Assembly (NCBI GenBank): GCA_965207535.1
Contig: CBDBMR010000013.1
Location: 297,122-361,121 of the forward strand
Source: JAJDXO01 sp965207535
GTDB lineage: Bacteria; Pseudomonadota; Alphaproteobacteria; Rhodospirillales; UBA2165
Length of the DNA stretch: 64,000 nucleotides
Direction: 5' to 3'
A program made the translations under genes and the position numbers. Under the pieces are notes generated by a model that saw only the letters and a program-made list of their open reading frames with translations, was not told the DNA's origin and made no database searches. Below are positions 26,887-36,829 of this stretch, piece by piece (within the stretch, counting starts at the first letter, position 1; each line of letters opens with the position of its first letter).

Positions 26887-27426
26887 TTAACATTTGATCA
26901 GTTCGTCGATGCGGTCAGCGATCTTCTGAGCCGCGTCGCGAAGCTGGTCCATGGTCCAGTCGGCGGCGTAGCCCTCGGTCACGTCCTGGGGCCGGGCGTG
27001 GTTGACCAGCCGCTTGGTCAGGCTCGGGGGCAGCATGAGATCGCGGTCGGCGACGGTGATGAAACAGTTGCGCAGCGCGTGGAACCAGAACTTCGCCCCG
27101 CCTTCCTCGCCGATGCGCGCGTTCAGGTGCTGCATGCCTGCGAGATGGCCGCTCCCGGACCCGGCATTGTCCGAGGGAAAGACCCAGCCCCGGCTCTTCT
27201 CGGGAAAGCGGTCCCGCTCGGCGAGGCGGCGTTCGAGGATGGCGGCGAGCTGGCGGGTGATGGGGAACGCGAGCGGCGCGCCGGTCTTGGTGTCCTCGAT
27301 GCGGAGCTTCATCGCGGCCATGTCGACGCGCGCCCATTCGAGCCCGAACACCTCGGACCGGCGCATGCCGGTGTACGCAAGTCCTCCGGGATCTGTTTGG
27401 GGGGGCTTCGCCCCAATCGCAGGCAA
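26887..27426 (-). pseudogene. C-terminal half of a tyrosine integrase
   Basis: About 165 recognisable residues from LAYTGMRRSEVFGLEWARVD, the first catalytic Arg block, to the end. A degenerate H-x-x-R box (HALRNCFITVADRDL) and NHARPQDVTEGYAADW (His and Tyr) follow. The arm and core-binding halves are absent and the first codons read unrelated sequence. The Arg of the H-x-x-R is present. A broken integrase from another element than the 8.4-kb pair. Confidence 0.8.
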
Positions 27427-27676
27427 CCCTAAACCTACGGTCGATTTGGATCCCTGTGGTTCGGTTCGGTCAGTCCAGGGCAGTTAAGGTCGTTTCGTTC
27501 CGAATTGACCGGGCATCGCTTATTGCCCGACTTCGCATTGTGGCCTTACCCGCACCTACCCAAATCGCGGGCGAGACCAGGCTCCCGCCCGCGTTCGCCA
27601 TGTGGCAGGGGTTGAAGATAAGTCTCGACTCTGCTTCTAGTTCGCTCCGAATCATCAAGATCGGAGACTCAACCAC

Positions 27677-28063
27677 ATGGCCAACAGACTACGCCGCTCG
27701 CTGGCGGCGATCTTCAGCACGCTCACGCTCATTGCAGCAGCCGGATGTGCCTCAATCACCAACGATCCAAACGTGCCGATCTCTCTCAGCTTCAGTGATG
27801 GTTCCCACGGAAAATGCAAATTGCGGAATAAGCGGGGGAACTGGAAAGCCGATATCCCTGAGACTGTGTACGTCCGTCGCTCCGATGATGTACTGCACTA
27901 CGATTGCGTCAACGCCAAAGGCTTGACCGCAAGCGGCGGCATCCCCAGCACCATCGGTTCCAAGATCATTGCAAGTGCGGTTTTCATCGACTTCGGCATC
28001 ACCGACGCCATTACCGACATGCACCGGGAATATCCTCCGAGCTTCATAATCCCGATTAAATGA
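27677..28063 (+). CDS. Small lipoprotein
   Basis: 128 residues. Signal MANRLRRSLAAIFSTLTLIA with lipobox AAGC predicts a lipoprotein anchored through Cys24. The mature part ends with TDMHREYPPSFIIPIK, typical of a widespread family of short proteobacterial lipoproteins (compare YceK-like proteins) with no firm function. It stands alone before the large helicase gene. Confidence 0.8.
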   Translation: MANRLRRSLAAIFSTLTLIAAAGCASITNDPNVPISLSFSDGSHGKCKLRNKRGNWKADIPETVYVRRSDDVLHYDCVNAKGLTASGGIPSTIGSKIIASAVFIDFGITDAITDMHREYPPSFIIPIK

Positions 28064-28206
28064 CGAAGCTCGATCTCCGCCCGACAGAGGTCAGATCATG
28101 AATGGCAGACGAGGGCGGCGCCATGAACCATGTGGCCGCATGATCGTTTCCTGGAAAATTAGCGAATCCGGGCGATCTCCTGAAACCAGGATTGGACGCC
28201 GCGTGG

Positions 28207-31200
28207 ATGACGGGGATCGCCGGCGCCTCGCCGAACACAGGCGGGGCCGCGTTGGGCGATAGCGTGTCATTCCGGCCAGCCTGCGTTTCTCTCGATCTTG
28301 AAGTCGGCAAGGAGGACAAGCGCATTCATGCTTTTGGCGCGGTGCGTGGCGATACCGGCCGCGGCATGACGCATTCGGGCGGCGGCTTGGCCGCCGCGCT
28401 GACGAAGTTGGACGCCTTCGCCGACGGCGCCGAATTCGTTCTGGGACACAACCTGATCGCCTTCGACTTGGATTACTTGAAGAAGGCGAAGCCGGACCTC
28501 CGGCTGCTAAAGCTGCCGGTTGTCGATACGCTGCGGCTCAGCCCGCTCGCGTTTCCCCGCAACCCCTACCACAGGCTCGTCAAGCACTATCAGGACGGAG
28601 GTCTCAAGCGCGGGCGGTTGAACGACCCGGAGCTGGACGCCCGCCTCGCGCTGAAACTGTTCTGTAAACAGAAGGAAGCGCTGGGCAAGGCTGCACCCGA
28701 CCTGCTCGCGGCGTGGCACTGGCTGTGTACTCCCGAGCTCGAGGGTGTAGACCGTGCCCTGGACGAGTTCGTCTTCCAGGATGTCCGGAAAACCTACCGG
28801 CCGTCGCAGACGGAAGCCGGGGCGGCGATCGGACGGAGACTGGAGAGAGCCTGCGCAACCCAGGCACGCGAGATCGTGGCAGAACCGGACAAATTCGGCT
28901 GGCCTCTGGCCTATGCCATGGCGTGGCTGTCGGTGGCGGGCGGCAACTCGGTGATGCCGCCCTGGGTGGGCCACCAGTTTCCGGAAGCCCGCCAACTCGT
29001 GCACCGCCTCAGGGACATCGCATGCACGGATCCGTCCTGCGGCTGGTGCCGCGAGCGCCACGACGCCGCAAAGGAGTTAAAGCGCTGGTTCGGCTTCGAT
29101 TCCTTCCGCCCGGCGCCGGCAGGCGACGATGGGAAACCTCTCCAGCAAACCATCGTGGAGACGGCGATGGCGGGCAGGCATGCGCTGGGCATCCTGCCCA
29201 CGGGAACCGGCAAGTCGCTGTGCTACCAACTTCCCGCGCTCTCCCGCTACTACAAGACCGGCGCACTGACGGTCGTGATCTCACCCCTGGTCGCGCTGAT
29301 GGCGGACCAGGTGGCGGGCCTCGAGGCGCGGGGAATCACATCCTGCGTGACGGTCAACGGCCTGCTCTCCATGCCTGAGCGGGCCAATGCGCTGGACCGG
29401 GTCAGCCTCGGCGATGCGGCCATCCTGCTTATCTCGCCGGAGCAGCTGCGCTCGCGCTCCCTGAGGCGGGCGCTGGACCAGCGCGAGATCGGCGCCTGGG
29501 TGCTGGACGAGGCGCACTGCCTGTCGCGCTGGGGCCACGACTTCCGGCCCGATTACCGCTATGTGGGGCGTTTCATCCGCGAGAAGGCGGGCGACAGGCC
29601 GGTTCCTCCCGTATTGTGCCTGACGGCCACCGCCAAGCCCGATGTCGTTGACGACATCGACCACCATTTCCGCAAGGAGCTCGATATCGGGCTTGAGATG
29701 TTCGACGGCGGAGCGGAACGCAGCAACCTCGAATTCGAGGTGGCGCCCACGACCGAGCCGGAGAAGTTCGCGCATATCCACCAATGTCTCGCCGACCGCC
29801 TGCCGGAAGGCGCCCCGGGTGGCGCCATCGTCTATTGCGCCACGCAGCGCCGCAGCGAGGAGGTCGCCGACTTCCTGCGGCTCCGGGACGTGCCGGCGGA
29901 GCACTTCCACGCCGGCGTACCGCCGGAGACCAAGAAGGAGGTGCAGCGGCGCTTCATCGGCGGCGAACTGCGGATCATCGCCGCCACCAACGCCTTCGGC
30001 ATGGGAATCGACAAGCCGGATGTGCGCCTCGTGGTCCATGCCGACATCCCGGGTTCGCTGGAGAACTACCTCCAGGAAGCTGGGCGGGCCGGACGCGACG
30101 GCAAGCCAGCGCATTGCGTGCTGATGTATGTCCAGGACGATGTGGAGCGCCAATTCGGCATGTCGGCGCGTTCGCGACTCACCCGGGAGGAGATTCACGG
30201 CGTGCTCCGGGCACTGCGCAATCTGGACCGCAGGAAGCGCTTCGACGGCGATGTGGTGGCGACCGCGGGCGAAATTCTCGGCGCGGATGAGGAGAAGGTG
30301 TTTGAGCGCGACTCCGCGACCGACGACAACCGCGTGCGCACCGCCATCGCCTGGCTGGAGGAGGCCAGACTGCTGACACGCGAGGAGAATGTCGTCCATG
30401 TCTTTCCTTCCTCCCTGCGGGTGGAGACGGTCGGCGAAGCCAGAGAGCGGATGGAGCGCCGGGGCATCGTGGAGCCTCGCCGCGGACAACTTCTCGCCAT
30501 CGCTGCCGCGCTGATCGATGCCGACAGCGACCAGGGCATCACCACCGACGAGTTGATGACGCTAACCGGCCTGACGCCTGAGGGCGTGCGCAACGCGCTC
30601 TACGATCTGGAGCGGCTGGGCGTCGTCAGCAACGACACGGCCATTACCGCTTTCGTACATGCCGGCGTCGCGCGCGCCTCGAAGAGGCGCCTGGAGCAGG
30701 CCGGGGCGCTGGAAGCCGCCCTGATCGCCCATATGCGCGAGGCGGCCCCGGAACTGGAGAAGGGCCAGGCTTCGTCTCTCCACCTGCGCGTCGCCGCGCA
30801 GAAACTGCGGGACGAAGGCCTCGACGATCCCCTGCCGGAGCGGTTGTGGCGCATCCTTCGGAGTATCGCGCAGGACGGCCGCGGCGAGGCCGACGGCGCC
30901 CGGGGCAGCATGACCGTGCGCAAGCGGGACGCGGAGACCGCACGAATCACGCTGCATCGCGAGTGGGAGGCTCTGGAAGAGACCGCCAGGCTCCGGCGCG
31001 AGGCGGCCGGTCTGCTGCTGGACCATCTGCTGGGCCGCTTGCCCGACGGGAGCCGCGGAACCGACCTGCTGGCCGAGACCACGCTGGGCGCTCTGCTGCA
31101 TGCAATCGAGACCGATGTCGAACTGAGGAGCCAGGTCAGGGAAACCACGAAGCTGCTGGACCGCAGCCTGCTGTGGCTTCACGAGATGGAGATTATCCGT

Positions 31201-33354
31201 CTCAACAAGGGGCTGGCGGTGTTCCGGCAGGCCATGACGATCAGGTTGGAGCAGCGCGACAGGCGCGGGTTCTCAAACGCGGACTTCGAGCCCCTGGCGC
31301 TTCACTACAAAGGCCAGACCCTTCAGACCCATGTCATGGGGGAGTTCGCCCGGCAGGGGCTGGACTCCGTCCGCGACGCCATGCGGCTCGCGCGGGACTA
31401 TTTCACCCTGAAGGAGACGGCGTTTCTCGAACGCTGGCTGCCGGGGCGGGACCGGGAGATCGGCCGGCAGACCACGCCCGATTCATGGCGCAGCATCGTC
31501 GAGAGCCTGGGCGATCCCGTCCAGCAGCGCATCGTGGCCGACGACCGCGAGCAGACCAGCGTGCTGGTGCTGGCCGGCCCCGGCTCCGGCAAGACGCGCG
31601 TGCTGGTTCACCGTATCGCCTGGCTGCTCCGGGTGCGGCGCGAGAATCCGCGCGGCATCGTGGCCCTGGCCTACAACCGCCATTCGGCCGCCGATATCCG
31701 GCGCCGTCTGCACGGCTTGGTGGGCGACGACGCGCGGGGCGTGACCGTGCTCACCTGCCACGGGCTGGCCATGCGGCTGGCTGGCGCCAGCTTCACCGAC
31801 CGGGCCGACCAGCCCGACGACCAGATGTTCCGAGAGATCTTGCACCGGGCAACGGCGCTGCTGCGCGGCGAGAACCTGCCGGCCGAGGAGGCCGACGAGC
31901 GGAGGCAGCGGCTTCTCGCCGGATTCCGCTGGATTCTGGTGGACGAATATCAGGATATCGATCGCGGCCAATATGATCTGATCGCTGCGCTGGCCGGCCG
32001 CACCCTGGACGACCACGACTCGAAGCTCACGCTCTTTGCGGTCGGCGACGACGACCAGAACATCTACGGGTTCAATGGCGCATCGGTCGAGTTCATCCGC
32101 TGCTTCGAGGCCGATTACGGGCCGAATCGCCAATTCCTCGTCGACAACTACCGCTCCAGCGGCCACATCGTGGCGGCCGCCAACGCCATGATCGCGCCGG
32201 CGCGCCGGCGGATGAAAGCCGACCGCCCCATCCGCATCGACAAGGCGCGCACGAAGGCTCCGCTTGGCGGCGCCTGGGAGAAGCGCGACCCCGTGGCACA
32301 GGGCCGCGTGCAGGTTCTCACCGTCCGTGGAGACGAGGTGGCGCAGGCGCAGGCCGCGATGGGCGAACTCCTACACCTGAAGGACCTGCCGTCCGATGAT
32401 GATTGGGACTGGTCGCGCTGCGCCATCGTCGCCCGCGAATGGAAAGACCTCACGCGGGCACGCGCTTTTTGCGAAGCCAACGACATCCCTGCGCAGATGG
32501 GCACGGACGAGATTCCACATTTCTGGCGGCTGAGGGAGACCCAGGCGTTTGTCCACTGGCTGCGCCGGCGTGAGCCGCGGATCGTCGACAGCGCAGTCTT
32601 GCGCGCCTGGGTAGATGCGCGTCCCGCCGATCCCTGGCACGACCTGCTGCGTCAGGCCATCGAGGAGAACGCACTAGAGACCGGCGGCGGTGAAACTCCC
32701 GTCGGCCACTTCATCGAGTGGCTGGCGGAGTGGGGCCGGAACATCCGCCGGCGCCAGCGCGGGCTGCTGCTGACCACGGCCCACGGCGCAAAGGGGCTGG
32801 AGTTCGACCATGTGGCCGTGCTCGACGGCGACTGGGACCGTGTCGGCAAAGACGAGGATCACGACGCGACGCGCCGTCTGTACTACGTGGCCATGACGCG
32901 GGCGCGGCAGACGCTTACGCTCACGCGCTTCGAACGGTCGAACGCGCTACTTGACGCCCTGAACGGCTGCAACTCCGTGTTCCATTGCCCGCCGGCCGCG
33001 CCTCCGCCCGCGCCGCCGGAACTCTATCGTGTTCATCGGGAGCTGAGCCTCGACGAGGTGGACATCGGCTTCGCCGGACGCCGCCGTGCCGGCGATCCGG
33101 TGCACCACGCCATCGCGGCATTGTCGGTCGGCGATCCCCTGAAGGCGCAACGTGACAAAGACAGACGTTGGACGTTGCGGAATCAGGCTGGCCGAACCGT
33201 GGGGCGTCTCGCCAAGTCCTTCAAGCCGCCATCGGGGATGCGCTGCCGGTCGGCGGAAGTGTTCGCGATCATATGCTGGAGCCGCGAGGCCTCGGACCCC
33301 AAATATCACGACGCCACGAAATGCGACGCCTGGGAGGTGGTCGTGCCCGCATGA
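28207..33354 (+). CDS. Exonuclease-RecQ-UvrD fusion helicase, 3' end displaced by a RIT element
   Basis: About 1,715 residues; the start is uncertain (TTG at 28192, ATG at 28207, or a GTG before SFRPACVSLD). Residues 25-160 look like a DEDD 3'-5' exonuclease: CVSLDLEV, FVLGHNLIAFDLDYL, PELDARLALKLF. A RecQ helicase follows: ILPTGTGKSLCYQL near residue 330, VLDEAHCLSRWGHDFRPDY near 435, GRAGRDG. A UvrD/PcrA helicase ends the protein: LAGPGSGKTRVL near 1125, LVDEYQDID, GDDDQNIYGFNGA, TTAHGAKGLEF, YVAMTRARQ. The present stop TGA is supplied by the RIT terminal repeat; about 12 native residues now lie beyond the element. Probably still active. It would unwind and degrade DNA in repair or defence (inference). 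Confidence 0.93.
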   Translation: MTGIAGASPNTGGAALGDSVSFRPACVSLDLEVGKEDKRIHAFGAVRGDTGRGMTHSGGGLAAALTKLDAFADGAEFVLGHNLIAFDLDYLKKAKPDLRLLKLPVVDTLRLSPLAFPRNPYHRLVKHYQDGGLKRGRLNDPELDARLALKLFCKQKEALGKAAPDLLAAWHWLCTPELEGVDRALDEFVFQDVRKTYRPSQTEAGAAIGRRLERACATQAREIVAEPDKFGWPLAYAMAWLSVAGGNSVMPPWVGHQFPEARQLVHRLRDIACTDPSCGWCRERHDAAKELKRWFGFDSFRPAPAGDDGKPLQQTIVETAMAGRHALGILPTGTGKSLCYQLPALSRYYKTGALTVVISPLVALMADQVAGLEARGITSCVTVNGLLSMPERANALDRVSLGDAAILLISPEQLRSRSLRRALDQREIGAWVLDEAHCLSRWGHDFRPDYRYVGRFIREKAGDRPVPPVLCLTATAKPDVVDDIDHHFRKELDIGLEMFDGGAERSNLEFEVAPTTEPEKFAHIHQCLADRLPEGAPGGAIVYCATQRRSEEVADFLRLRDVPAEHFHAGVPPETKKEVQRRFIGGELRIIAATNAFGMGIDKPDVRLVVHADIPGSLENYLQEAGRAGRDGKPAHCVLMYVQDDVERQFGMSARSRLTREEIHGVLRALRNLDRRKRFDGDVVATAGEILGADEEKVFERDSATDDNRVRTAIAWLEEARLLTREENVVHVFPSSLRVETVGEARERMERRGIVEPRRGQLLAIAAALIDADSDQGITTDELMTLTGLTPEGVRNALYDLERLGVVSNDTAITAFVHAGVARASKRRLEQAGALEAALIAHMREAAPELEKGQASSLHLRVAAQKLRDEGLDDPLPERLWRILRSIAQDGRGEADGARGSMTVRKRDAETARITLHREWEALEETARLRREAAGLLLDHLLGRLPDGSRGTDLLAETTLGALLHAIETDVELRSQVRETTKLLDRSLLWLHEMEIIRLNKGLAVFRQAMTIRLEQRDRRGFSNADFEPLALHYKGQTLQTHVMGEFARQGLDSVRDAMRLARDYFTLKETAFLERWLPGRDREIGRQTTPDSWRSIVESLGDPVQQRIVADDREQTSVLVLAGPGSGKTRVLVHRIAWLLRVRRENPRGIVALAYNRHSAADIRRRLHGLVGDDARGVTVLTCHGLAMRLAGASFTDRADQPDDQMFREILHRATALLRGENLPAEEADERRQRLLAGFRWILVDEYQDIDRGQYDLIAALAGRTLDDHDSKLTLFAVGDDDQNIYGFNGASVEFIRCFEADYGPNRQFLVDNYRSSGHIVAAANAMIAPARRRMKADRPIRIDKARTKAPLGGAWEKRDPVAQGRVQVLTVRGDEVAQAQAAMGELLHLKDLPSDDDWDWSRCAIVAREWKDLTRARAFCEANDIPAQMGTDEIPHFWRLRETQAFVHWLRRREPRIVDSAVLRAWVDARPADPWHDLLRQAIEENALETGGGETPVGHFIEWLAEWGRNIRRRQRGLLLTTAHGAKGLEFDHVAVLDGDWDRVGKDEDHDATRRLYYVAMTRARQTLTLTRFERSNALLDALNGCNSVFHCPPAAPPPAPPELYRVHRELSLDEVDIGFAGRRRAGDPVHHAIAALSVGDPLKAQRDKDRRWTLRNQAGRTVGRLAKSFKPPSGMRCRSAEVFAIICWSREASDPKYHDATKCDAWEVVVPA

Positions 33355-33435
33355 TGTGGATTCCACGGTTATGTTGAGCAGTGCCGCAGTCTCCTTTCTC
33401 TCCAAGGGTTTGATGGCGAATCACTTCACATAACT
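33349..33435 (+). repeat. RIT left terminal inverted repeat
   Basis: 87 bp starting GCATGATGTGGATTCCACGG and ending TTCACATAACT. It matches the complement of the right repeat except for two bases. It includes the stop codon now used by the helicase gene. Near its outer end ATGTGGATTCCAC is close to palindromic, as expected of a recombinase binding core. Confidence 0.9.
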
Positions 33436-33517
33436 ATTGCCGCCTGGATTTCTGTTTTGGTTATTTCGGCACGTGACGGTGGCGAGCAGGCTTGCCACCG
33501 TTGCACTCATTTCGCCG

Positions 33518-34528
33518 TCAGGACTTTGATGGATGTCCGTCGCCATTTCCGGCGAGCATGGCGAGTAGCCTGTCGGGCGCGCGGAACCGGCCCGGCCGCA
33601 GGTTGGGCATTCCAACGCCGTTGAGCATCTCGAGTTTTTCGGTCGGGTCGGCGTGCAGATAAATCTCGGTGCTCTGGACGGATGCATGTCCGAGCCAGAG
33701 CGAGACCTTGCGTACATCCCCCGTCGCCTGGAGCGTATGCATCGCACAGCTATGACGCAGAACGTGAGGCGTCACGTTTTTGTCCTCGAGACCTGGCTCC
33801 GCTTTCGCTGCTTCCTTTACATGCTTTGCGAGCATGACGTTGAAGCCCCAACGGCTCATCCGCCGTCCGACGCGGTTATGGAAGAGTTCCGGATCGCCGT
33901 CCGGATTGCGAAGACGGAGCCATGCCTCGATGCTCAGCCGCGTCTCCTTCCAGAGCGGAAGGGTCCGCTCGCGCCGCCCCTTGCCCATGATCCTGACGCT
34001 GGCCGGCTCCCGGCGATCGTAATCGCCGAGCGTCAAGGCGGTCAGCTCGCTGACGCGCAGCCCACAGGTGTAGGCCAGATGAAGCATGGCCCGATCGCGT
34101 ATTCCGTCCCTTCGCCTCGGATCAGGGACATCGAGCAGCGCCTCGATCTCGGCGTGGGTGAGCCAGGCGACCGAGGTCTTGTCCGCTTTCTTCTGCGGGA
34201 TCAGGGCGATCCTGGCGGCCTGTTCCAGAGCCGCCGGCTCACGCCATTCGATGACGCGGAAGAACGCCTTGATGGCGGCCAGACGGGCGTTTCGTGTGCT
34301 CACGGACGCGCCCCCGCGCTCGATGTCCTCAAGGAAGGCAAGGACCAGATCGGCGTCGATTTGCTCAAGAACGAGCTGCGACGGCCTTGCCTTGAACCTG
34401 TCGGCGGCGAAGCGGATCAGCAGTGACAGACCCTGCGAGTAGGCGTCCACCGTGTGGGGGCTGGCATTCTTGTCGCGGGGGAGATGATCGCGCAGGAAGG
34501 CGCTCATATGTCCGGCAAGCGGGGTCAT
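33518..34528 (-). CDS. ritC: Tyrosine recombinase RitC
   Basis: 336 residues, third gene of the trio. Core-binding domain at the N-terminus (SPHTVDAYSQGLSLLIRF) and a complete active site: Arg158 in CGLRVSELTAL, His255-x-x-Arg258 in HVLRHSCAMH, His281 in LGHASVQST and Tyr290 in EIYLHAD. Overlaps the ritB stop by four bases. Closest in style to XerC/D-like enzymes. All three Rit proteins are thought to be needed for movement of the element; this is from published work on RIT elements, not from the sequence. Confidence 0.9.
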   Translation of the reverse strand: MTPLAGHMSAFLRDHLPRDKNASPHTVDAYSQGLSLLIRFAADRFKARPSQLVLEQIDADLVLAFLEDIERGGASVSTRNARLAAIKAFFRVIEWREPAALEQAARIALIPQKKADKTSVAWLTHAEIEALLDVPDPRRRDGIRDRAMLHLAYTCGLRVSELTALTLGDYDRREPASVRIMGKGRRERTLPLWKETRLSIEAWLRLRNPDGDPELFHNRVGRRMSRWGFNVMLAKHVKEAAKAEPGLEDKNVTPHVLRHSCAMHTLQATGDVRKVSLWLGHASVQSTEIYLHADPTEKLEMLNGVGMPNLRPGRFRAPDRLLAMLAGNGDGHPSKS

Positions 34529-35442
34529 GACGCACCCTCTCCGTGGAACGCTTCCGTCTGCCGCGCGATCTGCCTTAGAACCGTCTCCGTGCTCTCGAGA
34601 TACCAGTAAGTATCGACGACCGAGGCATGGCCGAGCCAGGCGCTGAGCGCGATGATGTGCCGGTCGATCGCCCGCCGGTCGGAAGCGCAGGCTTCGAGAG
34701 ATCGAACGGCGAACGAATGGCGGAAGTCGTGGATGCGCGGATTGCGCCCCCCGCTGCCCACACCGGTAAGGCCAGTACGCGCCAGCATCCGGTGGAACAC
34801 ATACCCGGTCGTGGACGAGGCCAGACGGCGGTGGCGATCGCCCAGAAAGAAGGCTTCAGTGGCGACCGGCACGCGGACCCGTGTGCGAAGGTGCCGAATG
34901 AGTTCTGTCTCGACCGTGGGGTGCAGAGGCAGCAACCGCCGTCCGGCGCGTTTGGTCGGCCGGACCATCATCCCCTTCGAAGTGATATCGCCAATATCGA
35001 GCGCCAGAGCCTCGCTGTGACGGAGCCCGGTCGCGGCGATCAACCCGAACAGGATCCTGTACTGCCCCGGAACCGGGCAGGCGATGGAAGAGCATTCGTC
35101 GGCGACGGCCAGGAGAGACGCGATCTCGCCGGAACTGTAAATGTAGGGCTTGCGTCGAACCCGGGGCACGCCGGGCATGAGATCGGCCGCCGGCACCTCG
35201 TGTCGAGGATCCTCCAACGCGACCGCCAGAGCAAAGCGGCGCACGACAAGCAACAAGTTGTGACGCTGCGCGGCTGATGAACAGCGCCGCGCCCATTCGA
35301 GAACGGTCTGTATCCTGACGTGGCTTTCGCCGCGATCCTGGGCGTAGGAAGCGTAGTCGGCGAGCTGGCGAGCGACGTCGCGATAGAGACCGCCGCCAGC
35401 GCGGATCAAGGCGATATATCGGTCGACGGCATCGACAATCAT
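34525..35442 (-). CDS. ritB: Tyrosine recombinase RitB
   Basis: 305 residues from the ATG that overlaps the ritA stop (ATGA). Catalytic residues: Arg141 in TGLRHSEALAL, His238-x-x-Arg241 in HDFRHSFAVRS, His272 in LGHASVVDT and Tyr in YWYLEST. Middle gene of the trio; the four-base overlaps on both sides show that the three proteins are made together, probably in equal amounts. Confidence 0.9.
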   Translation of the reverse strand: MIVDAVDRYIALIRAGGGLYRDVARQLADYASYAQDRGESHVRIQTVLEWARRCSSAAQRHNLLLVVRRFALAVALEDPRHEVPAADLMPGVPRVRRKPYIYSSGEIASLLAVADECSSIACPVPGQYRILFGLIAATGLRHSEALALDIGDITSKGMMVRPTKRAGRRLLPLHPTVETELIRHLRTRVRVPVATEAFFLGDRHRRLASSTTGYVFHRMLARTGLTGVGSGGRNPRIHDFRHSFAVRSLEACASDRRAIDRHIIALSAWLGHASVVDTYWYLESTETVLRQIARQTEAFHGEGAS

Positions 35443-36680
35443 GACGCGCCTCCCGGCCACGGCTGCGCAATCTCGCGAAGCCGCCCGTGGTCCGCCTTGG
35501 CGTAGATCGACGTGGTCTCAATGCTCTTGTGCCGCAGAAGCGTGGCGATGGTCTCCATCGAAGCACCGTCTTCGACCAACCCGCGGGCTACCGAATGACG
35601 TAGCAGGTGCGCACCTCTTGAGGGCGTGTCCTTCAGCCCCGCACGGTCGAGCCCGCGGGCGACGATTTGGGCGACAACGTGCGCACCGGGGAAGGGGCGC
35701 CAGGGCGGTCGTATGCAGAGGAACACATGAGGATCGTCCAGCGGTGGCCGCCCATCCTCAAGCCAGGCCAGGATGGCGTCGCCGACCTCCTGAGGCAGGG
35801 GCATCTTGGCCTCGCGCCGCCCCTTGCCGGCAATGCTTAGACTGCCGCCGCGCCAGTCGATCTGGTCGAACGTCAGACTCTTGATCTCTCCCGCCCTGAG
35901 TCCCAACCGGGCAAGGAGGAGCAGAGCGGCGAGATCTCGCCGCCCAATCGCCGTGGCCGTGTCGCATGCAGCGAGGAGCCGGTTCACGTCGGTCGCATTG
36001 AGACCGCGCGGAACGTTGTCACGTCGTGATCGCACGACGGGCGGCAGCACTGCCGCAAGCGTAGGCGGACAACGGTTGAGCGCGGCGTTGTAGCGGAGCC
36101 ATGACCGTAACGCCGTCGCCATCGACTGGCGGTCACGTGTCCCTTCAGAAGAACACCTGTCCAGGAACGCCGAGCGAAGGTTGGCTGCGTCGTAGAGTGC
36201 CGGGTCCGTGCCGATCAGTGGCAGCAGTTTATCCAGCGATTGTTCGTATCCATCGAGTGTGCGGGCGGCCAGTCCCTTGTGCTGCCGGAGCCAGTCGAGC
36301 CATGCCGCAATCTCCGGCGCCCGCTCCGGCTTCCGCTCCACCGCAGCCTCGATCACGCCAATCCCAGCAAGGAATCGTAGGAAACATCGCACTCGAGCGA
36401 GGTACAGCGGGCGTACCGGACCACGACGGTGCCATGCCGTGCAGCGGCAGTCATGACCTCGAAACCGATCAATATCGGTCTCGCCGACCTTAGCCAGATC
36501 CCGATCCGACACGAGAAGCCAGCGGCAAAAGTGACGAGCGGCTCCTTCGTATCCCGCAACCGTCCAAGGCCGGTAATCGAGAGAGAACAGGTGGGAGCAG
36601 TAGGCCTTGATGTGCGGAGCGTACGGCCCCGGATCGAATAGCCACCGCTGCGAGAAAGGGTCGGAACGTGTGTCGGCCAT
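35439..36680 (-). CDS. ritA: Tyrosine recombinase RitA
   Basis: 413 residues, first and largest of the trio. The extra N-terminal region contains two SAM-like segments (WTVAGYEGAARHFCRWLL and TLDGYEQSLDKLLPLIG). Catalytic residues: Arg262 in LGLRAGEIKSL, His358-x-x-Arg361 in HLLRHSVARG, His384 in LLRHKSIETT and Tyr393 in SIYAKAD. The usual Gly before His384 is Arg. It reads away from the right terminal repeat, which must hold its promoter. Confidence 0.9.
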   Translation of the reverse strand: MADTRSDPFSQRWLFDPGPYAPHIKAYCSHLFSLDYRPWTVAGYEGAARHFCRWLLVSDRDLAKVGETDIDRFRGHDCRCTAWHRRGPVRPLYLARVRCFLRFLAGIGVIEAAVERKPERAPEIAAWLDWLRQHKGLAARTLDGYEQSLDKLLPLIGTDPALYDAANLRSAFLDRCSSEGTRDRQSMATALRSWLRYNAALNRCPPTLAAVLPPVVRSRRDNVPRGLNATDVNRLLAACDTATAIGRRDLAALLLLARLGLRAGEIKSLTFDQIDWRGGSLSIAGKGRREAKMPLPQEVGDAILAWLEDGRPPLDDPHVFLCIRPPWRPFPGAHVVAQIVARGLDRAGLKDTPSRGAHLLRHSVARGLVEDGASMETIATLLRHKSIETTSIYAKADHGRLREIAQPWPGGAS

Positions 36681-36742
36681 CGAAATCTCCTGTCGTGATG
36701 AAGCGCCCCATACGCGGGCGAGAACAGGAGAGTAGCGGCAAA

Positions 36743-36829
36743 AGTTATGTGAAGTGATTCGCTATCAAACCCTTGGAGAGAAAGGAGACTGTGGCACTGC
36801 TCAACATAACCGTGGAATCCACATCATGC
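36743..36829 (-). repeat. RIT right terminal inverted repeat
   Basis: Complement of the left repeat with two mismatches; inner end AGTTATGTGAAGTGATTCG, outer end ATCCACATCATGC. It lies directly upstream of ritA and so probably contains the promoter of the recombinase operon. Confidence 0.9.

Larger units (their letters stand above)
33349..36829 (-). mobile_element. RIT element (recombinase in trio)
   Basis: Three overlapping tyrosine recombinase genes on one strand between long inverted repeats (33349-33435 and 36743-36829, two mismatches by eye) define a RIT element. It is inserted in the 3' end of the helicase gene: joining GTGCCCGC on the left to GGCTTATGTGG on the right restores the frame. 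The element ends and the target both contain ATGTGGA and TTCCAC close together, the likely crossover core. No cargo gene. Tn554-type trios differ because their third gene is not a recombinase. Confidence 0.9.

Noticed and set aside
33349..36829. Tn554-like transposon instead of RIT
   Set aside because: All three genes are tyrosine recombinases with full active sites and long terminal inverted repeats are present; Tn554 has a non-recombinase third gene and no such repeats.
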